From Cephalotus follicularis (taxonomy: Eukaryota; Streptophyta; Magnoliopsida; Oxalidales; Cephalotaceae), in the NCBI GenBank assembly GCA_001972305.1, contig BDDD01002119.1, forward strand, positions 80,866 through 144,865: a stretch of 64,000 nucleotides of DNA. The letters run 5' to 3'. The position numbers and the translations under genes were made by a program. The notes beneath the pieces are model-generated. The model had not been told where the DNA came from. It searched no databases and saw nothing but the letters and a program-made list of their open reading frames with translations. This document shows positions 60,510-64,000 of this stretch, in pieces (positions within the stretch are counted from its first letter, which is position 1; each line of letters starts with the position of its first letter).

Positions 60510-60707
60510 GGAACTTACTACCGTGAATAAGCTTAGATGGCACTTACCATCGCGTATACGATGGTACTCACCATCGAGGATGCACTTGAGTGGCACTTAC
60601 CACCAAGTATGTGCACATGTGGCACTTACCACCGTGTATGTGCTCATATGGCACTTACCACTGAGTAGGCATTTAGATGACACTTATCGCTAAGTAGGCC
60701 TAGTGGG
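60510..60707. repeat. 29-bp minisatellite in the G LTR, seven copies
   Basis: Units around GGCACTTACCACC and GTATGTGC start at 60510, 60539, 60563, 60592, 60621, 60650 and 60679. Confidence 0.9.
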
Positions 60708-61507
60708 TTTAATCTATTGATCTAAGTCTACTAGGCCGGTCTAGCCGTCCTCCCTACAGGACTACCCTCCAGGGGTTTGATTGCTGGTACCGATACTAGC
60801 TTGATTTGACTTGTACAAACTTGAGGTTACACGCTTTATAGGATTTACTTGACTTGATGATAGTGTACTCACACTCTACTATTGATTGTCTGTTAGATGA
60901 TTTGATATGACTGATTCTTAGATCCCACTATTATATGCCGGTATAGAACGGTTGTATGCGAATGGTATATCACGATTCGCATTCATGCCTTCACATGCCA
61001 TACATTATTATTGTACACTTGACATTTTACATTGTGCACTACACATTATATGATATTGCATACCTCTACATAGCATATTTTACGCATGGAGATATATTTA
61101 TTTTACGCATGGAGATATATTTACTTGGCCCTATGGCTAACCCATCCTTCGGGATGAAGATTCTACTTTGTTACAAGTAACACTACAGGGACCAGTGATC
61201 ATGGAAAATGTTAGTTCCACCTTTCTTCTGAAGACTTGAAGATCGTAATGCTTTAGGTTTGTCGCTTTCTCTAAGCATGTATTGAATCAATGTATTTGCT
61301 TCGAACTAATTTTGTGTTAAATGTTGGACTTGTAATATTTAGTAAGGATGCTAATATTATATTGAGTACATTGTTACATGCTTGTGATAAAATTTTAAAT
61401 TATCCTGATTTTTGATACACTACCTAGTTTTGACTACTGTACTTGACTGTAATATCACCGCACGTAACATCGTGTGTCTGACCCTCCAGGTGCGGGACAT
61501 CACAGAG

Positions 61508-61916
61508 ATGGAAAAAAAGTCAAAAAAAAATGCCTTGTTTGATTTGTTTGATGAATACCAAAAATGCCTTATAATGAATGTGAACAATCAAGTGTGAGTC
61601 TCAAGCCCCAATCAAGTGAAATGGAAACCCCAAGAAATGTGAAGAGATGGAAGAAGATAGATTTATACATGAAGCACATGGAAGAATCGAGACGTACTGA
61701 AGATAATCAATCGGAGTTGGATAAGTATCCAGGTTAAACAATAGAAAAACTAGATGAGGACTTTGATGTTTTCGGATGGTGGAAAGTTAACACTCATAGA
61801 TTTCCTATCCTCTCTCGTTTGGCTCGTCATGTGCTTTCTACTACAATATGCACTGTTGCTTCCAAATCTGCATTTATCATGGGAAGGCGTGTTCTTGATC
61901 TATACCAAATGATTTA
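61508..61916 (+). pseudogene. hAT transposase remnant, C-terminal dimerisation region
   Basis: Reads KNALFDLFDEYQKC, a linker with stops, then SELDKYPG, DEDFDVFGWWKVNTHRFPILSRLARHVLSTTICTVASKSAFIMGRRVLD. The W-W-K, the RLARDVLa and the P/TVASE/KSAFS blocks are the signature of the hAT dimerisation domain (Pfam PF05699). Only this end survives, in two frames with several stops. It is cut on both sides by LTR sequence, so it is older than those insertions. Confidence 0.88.
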
Positions 61917-61954
61917 ATGCGACTTGCTTGCATTGCTTCTTAAGCTAACCTACC

Positions 61955-63257
61955 TGTAAGCCCCGAGTTTTTATGTATGGAATTGTATGTATTCATATAT
62001 GGTATTGCACCCTATCGTATTTAAGAATGGTATGAATGGTATATCATATTATGATATTTTTCTCTTTCATGGATGGTTATGGGTTATGGGGGCTCGATAG
62101 AACCCAGGGTGAACTTTTAGGATTTTCTCCCAGGGAAACCTATATATAGGTGAACTGACTCTTCTATTGTCATTCCATATTCTAGAGATATAGTGAGAGA
62201 GGGAATTAGAGAGATAGAGGTCAGAATCAAGTAAGGAAGGAGCCATTGGATTTGTGGTAGAGTTTAGATCTTGAAGGAAGGATCAGATCAAACTTTCAAC
62301 AGCAAATCCTTCCAGATCTACAGCTCAACAGTTATCGAGGTAGGTTCTACATATATCCTTTGAATTTGCATATAGAACTGAATTGCATGATGGTATGGGT
62401 ATGGTTTGATAGATCAAGGCTAGATGAATGAGTTAGGGTAAATGGTATGGTTAATAACGGATTAGAATGGAGATCAGAGAGAGATTAGTGAATTTGGAAC
62501 ATTTGTCCAATTTCCTTTCTCTCCCTATATCATGGACTTAGGAGTACGGATCTAAGGGTTTAAGGTTGTGTTTAAGTTGTAATTGACCATTGGAGCTTAT
62601 AGCTTCCTTTGGATCAAGTTTTAAAGGGATTTTAAGGGATTTATGTGGATTTTAGGCTATTAAACAGCCGTATGGCAACTTGCTGCTAATTCTAGAACCG
62701 TGGGTGATTTAACAAAAGCGTCGACGTTGTTCTTAGCTATTGACTGTCGACACCCACTCAAAGCGTCGACGCTTGAGCATTAACCATCGATGCTTTGCCT
62801 AGTGTATAAACCGTCGACACCTCGCTCACTTGTCAACGCTTAAGGAAAAATGGACAAACTGAAAGCGTTGACGCTTTATATGTTGCTAAACGGACGACGC
62901 TTCGTGCACTTGTCAACGCTTAAGGTGTAACGCCTTAACCGTCAATGCCTTTCATGAAATCGGCAACACTTTGCACTTCAAACCATCGACTCCTAGTAGC
63001 AAACAATCGGTGCTTTGCCCTGTTTGGGACAAAATGAAATGGTTTTCAACTCCAGTTCTTTCTAAACTCAAATGGGATCCATAGGAAGCCTCCCTAAAGC
63101 CGTGTAACCTATGGAAACCTACTTTTAAACACGATCGAGTTACACAATCGATCTTCAATGGATTTCAACAAGGTTTTCCATAAATGGTTTATGAACTTCG
63201 ATAGGGATATGACAGGGTATGGTTGGACCTAACAGAAGACAATTAAGGGCTAGAACC
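61955..63257 (+). mobile_element. LTR fragment J, related to F, cut by the next LTR
   Basis: Starts TGTAAGCCCCGAG. Shares the ATAGGAAGCCTCCCTAAAG and GTGTAACCTATGGAAA blocks with LTR F but differs elsewhere. A GAG/GTAGG donor-like site is at about 62340. Motif cluster at 62718-62985 (cores 62720, 62746, 62765, 62786, 62813, 62832). Ends where an F-type LTR begins. Confidence 0.7.
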
Positions 63258-64000
63258 TGTAACGCCAAAAATTTTATAAATAATTATTTTAATATTGGCA
63301 CAGTGTATGGCCGTATTGAATCGATGGAGCCTGAATTAATAAAAGGCATCGCGTATTGGAGCAGCAAATCGTAAGGCCCGAAATGGTCAATAAGGCCCAT
63401 TTTTAATACGCGATAATAAGGCCCTATGTTCGCATTTTTATTGCGATTATTTTGGTACCCGTTCGGATAATTAATATTGTTGTTTGCGGATTAAACGGGT
63501 CCCAGGCTTTAGTATTTTGGCCAGTAAATACCAAGAAGGAAGCAAAAATTAAAAGAAGAGAAATGAGGCACGGGCGCATAAGGCGCCCGTGCAAAGAAAG
63601 AAGAAATGTGAAAGACATCGGGAGAGAGATCAGTGGGAGAGAAAGGGAGAGAGGGAGAGATCGGCGCCGGAGAGGACGAAGATGCCGGACCAGGAGCTCA
63701 CCGGTCAAAGCCTCCACTGTCGACGGTAAGCCTCCTTCCTTCTTCTCTTCTCTTTTCTTCTTTTTCTACCCGTTTTCTTCTCCCTGACGCCGTCACTGTC
63801 GCGCGTTGCCGAGCGTTCCACCGTCGGTTAGCGTCGCGGGAAGGTCCAGTCTTCACCTAGGAGGTCGGCTGCACCTATTTCAGTGGCTGATTTGGCGCCA
63901 TTCGGCAAGAAACTGCCGGATTTGAACTGACGAGTCCACTCAGCGAGTTGACCCACTGTCACCTTGGACCGTGCGTTTAGCGTTGAGTCTCGGCGAGTTA
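63258..64000 (+). mobile_element. Start of another F-family LTR, continues past the window
   Basis: TGTAACGCCAAAAATTTT from 63258 is nearly identical to the first 700 bases of LTR F (53326). It holds a perfect hairpin at 63568-63592 (GCACGGGCGC, loop ATAAG, GCGCCCGTGC) and one GAGTCCACTC inverted repeat near 63933. Whether it is solo or part of a full element cannot be seen. Confidence 0.9.

Larger units (their letters stand above)
58741..61504 (+). repeat. 3' LTR of element G
   Basis: 2764 bp from TGTAACAAACCG to GCGGGACATCACA. It contains degenerate motif pairs at 59645-59845, a (TTGA)n run at 60327-60363, a 29-bp minisatellite and, at its 3' end, similarity to the LTR end at 23121-23497. 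Confidence 0.8.

Overview
The window is repeat-rich plant nuclear DNA, probably from a eudicot. I recognise no host gene, tRNA or rRNA. Almost every stretch can be assigned to nested LTR retrotransposons, most of them Ty3/gypsy with Tekay/Del-like pol and 2-3.8 kb LTRs. There is also one gag-only copia element with Sirevirus hallmarks, one CACTA DNA transposon and a hAT remnant. The species cannot be named from the sequence. The coding regions carry many stops and frameshifts, so all genes are listed as pseudogenes.

Layout. 1-2223 is a partial gypsy LTR, minus strand. 2484-23120 is copia element D (gag plus an unusual second ORF, no pol). A solo LTR F' (7096-10374, TSD GTTTA) sits inside D. 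Gag-only gypsy element E (11452-22439, TSD CCTTG) sits in D's 3' LTR, and E itself holds solo LTRs H (12709-14967, TSD CTTTC) and I (17013-19799, TSD AATGA). From 23121 an old gypsy element C begins on the plus strand. It is split by gypsy element B (24428-47099, TSD CCTTG), by a CACTA element (48512-50970, TSD TTT) and by solo LTR F (53326-57099, TSD TACAA). B is in turn split by gypsy element A on the minus strand (29216-42246, TSD GTGTT). A holds two solo LTRs, K (29716-31674, TSD ATGAA) and K' (34559-35405, TSD GGTGA). To the right lie a 5'-truncated relative of C (G, about 57280-61504), a hAT transposase remnant (61508-61916), an LTR fragment J (61955-63257) and the start of another F-type LTR (63258-64000).

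The most interesting signal is shared by nearly all these families. Their LTRs carry arrays of a short palindromic motif with a GTCGAC-type core, spaced about 20-22 bp centre to centre with unrelated sequence between. The flanks are family specific: AAGCGTCGACGCTT, AGACGTCGACGTCT, CAGTCGACTG or GCGTCAACGC. The arrays occur in both copia and gypsy LTRs, sometimes just upstream of a TATA box. One array stands before the second ORF of element D, next to a possible internal promoter. Several LTRs also contain a candidate 1.2-1.5 kb leader intron (donor AG/GTAGG, branch CTAAC, acceptor AG). These readings come from the sequence by eye; no database search or alignment program was run.
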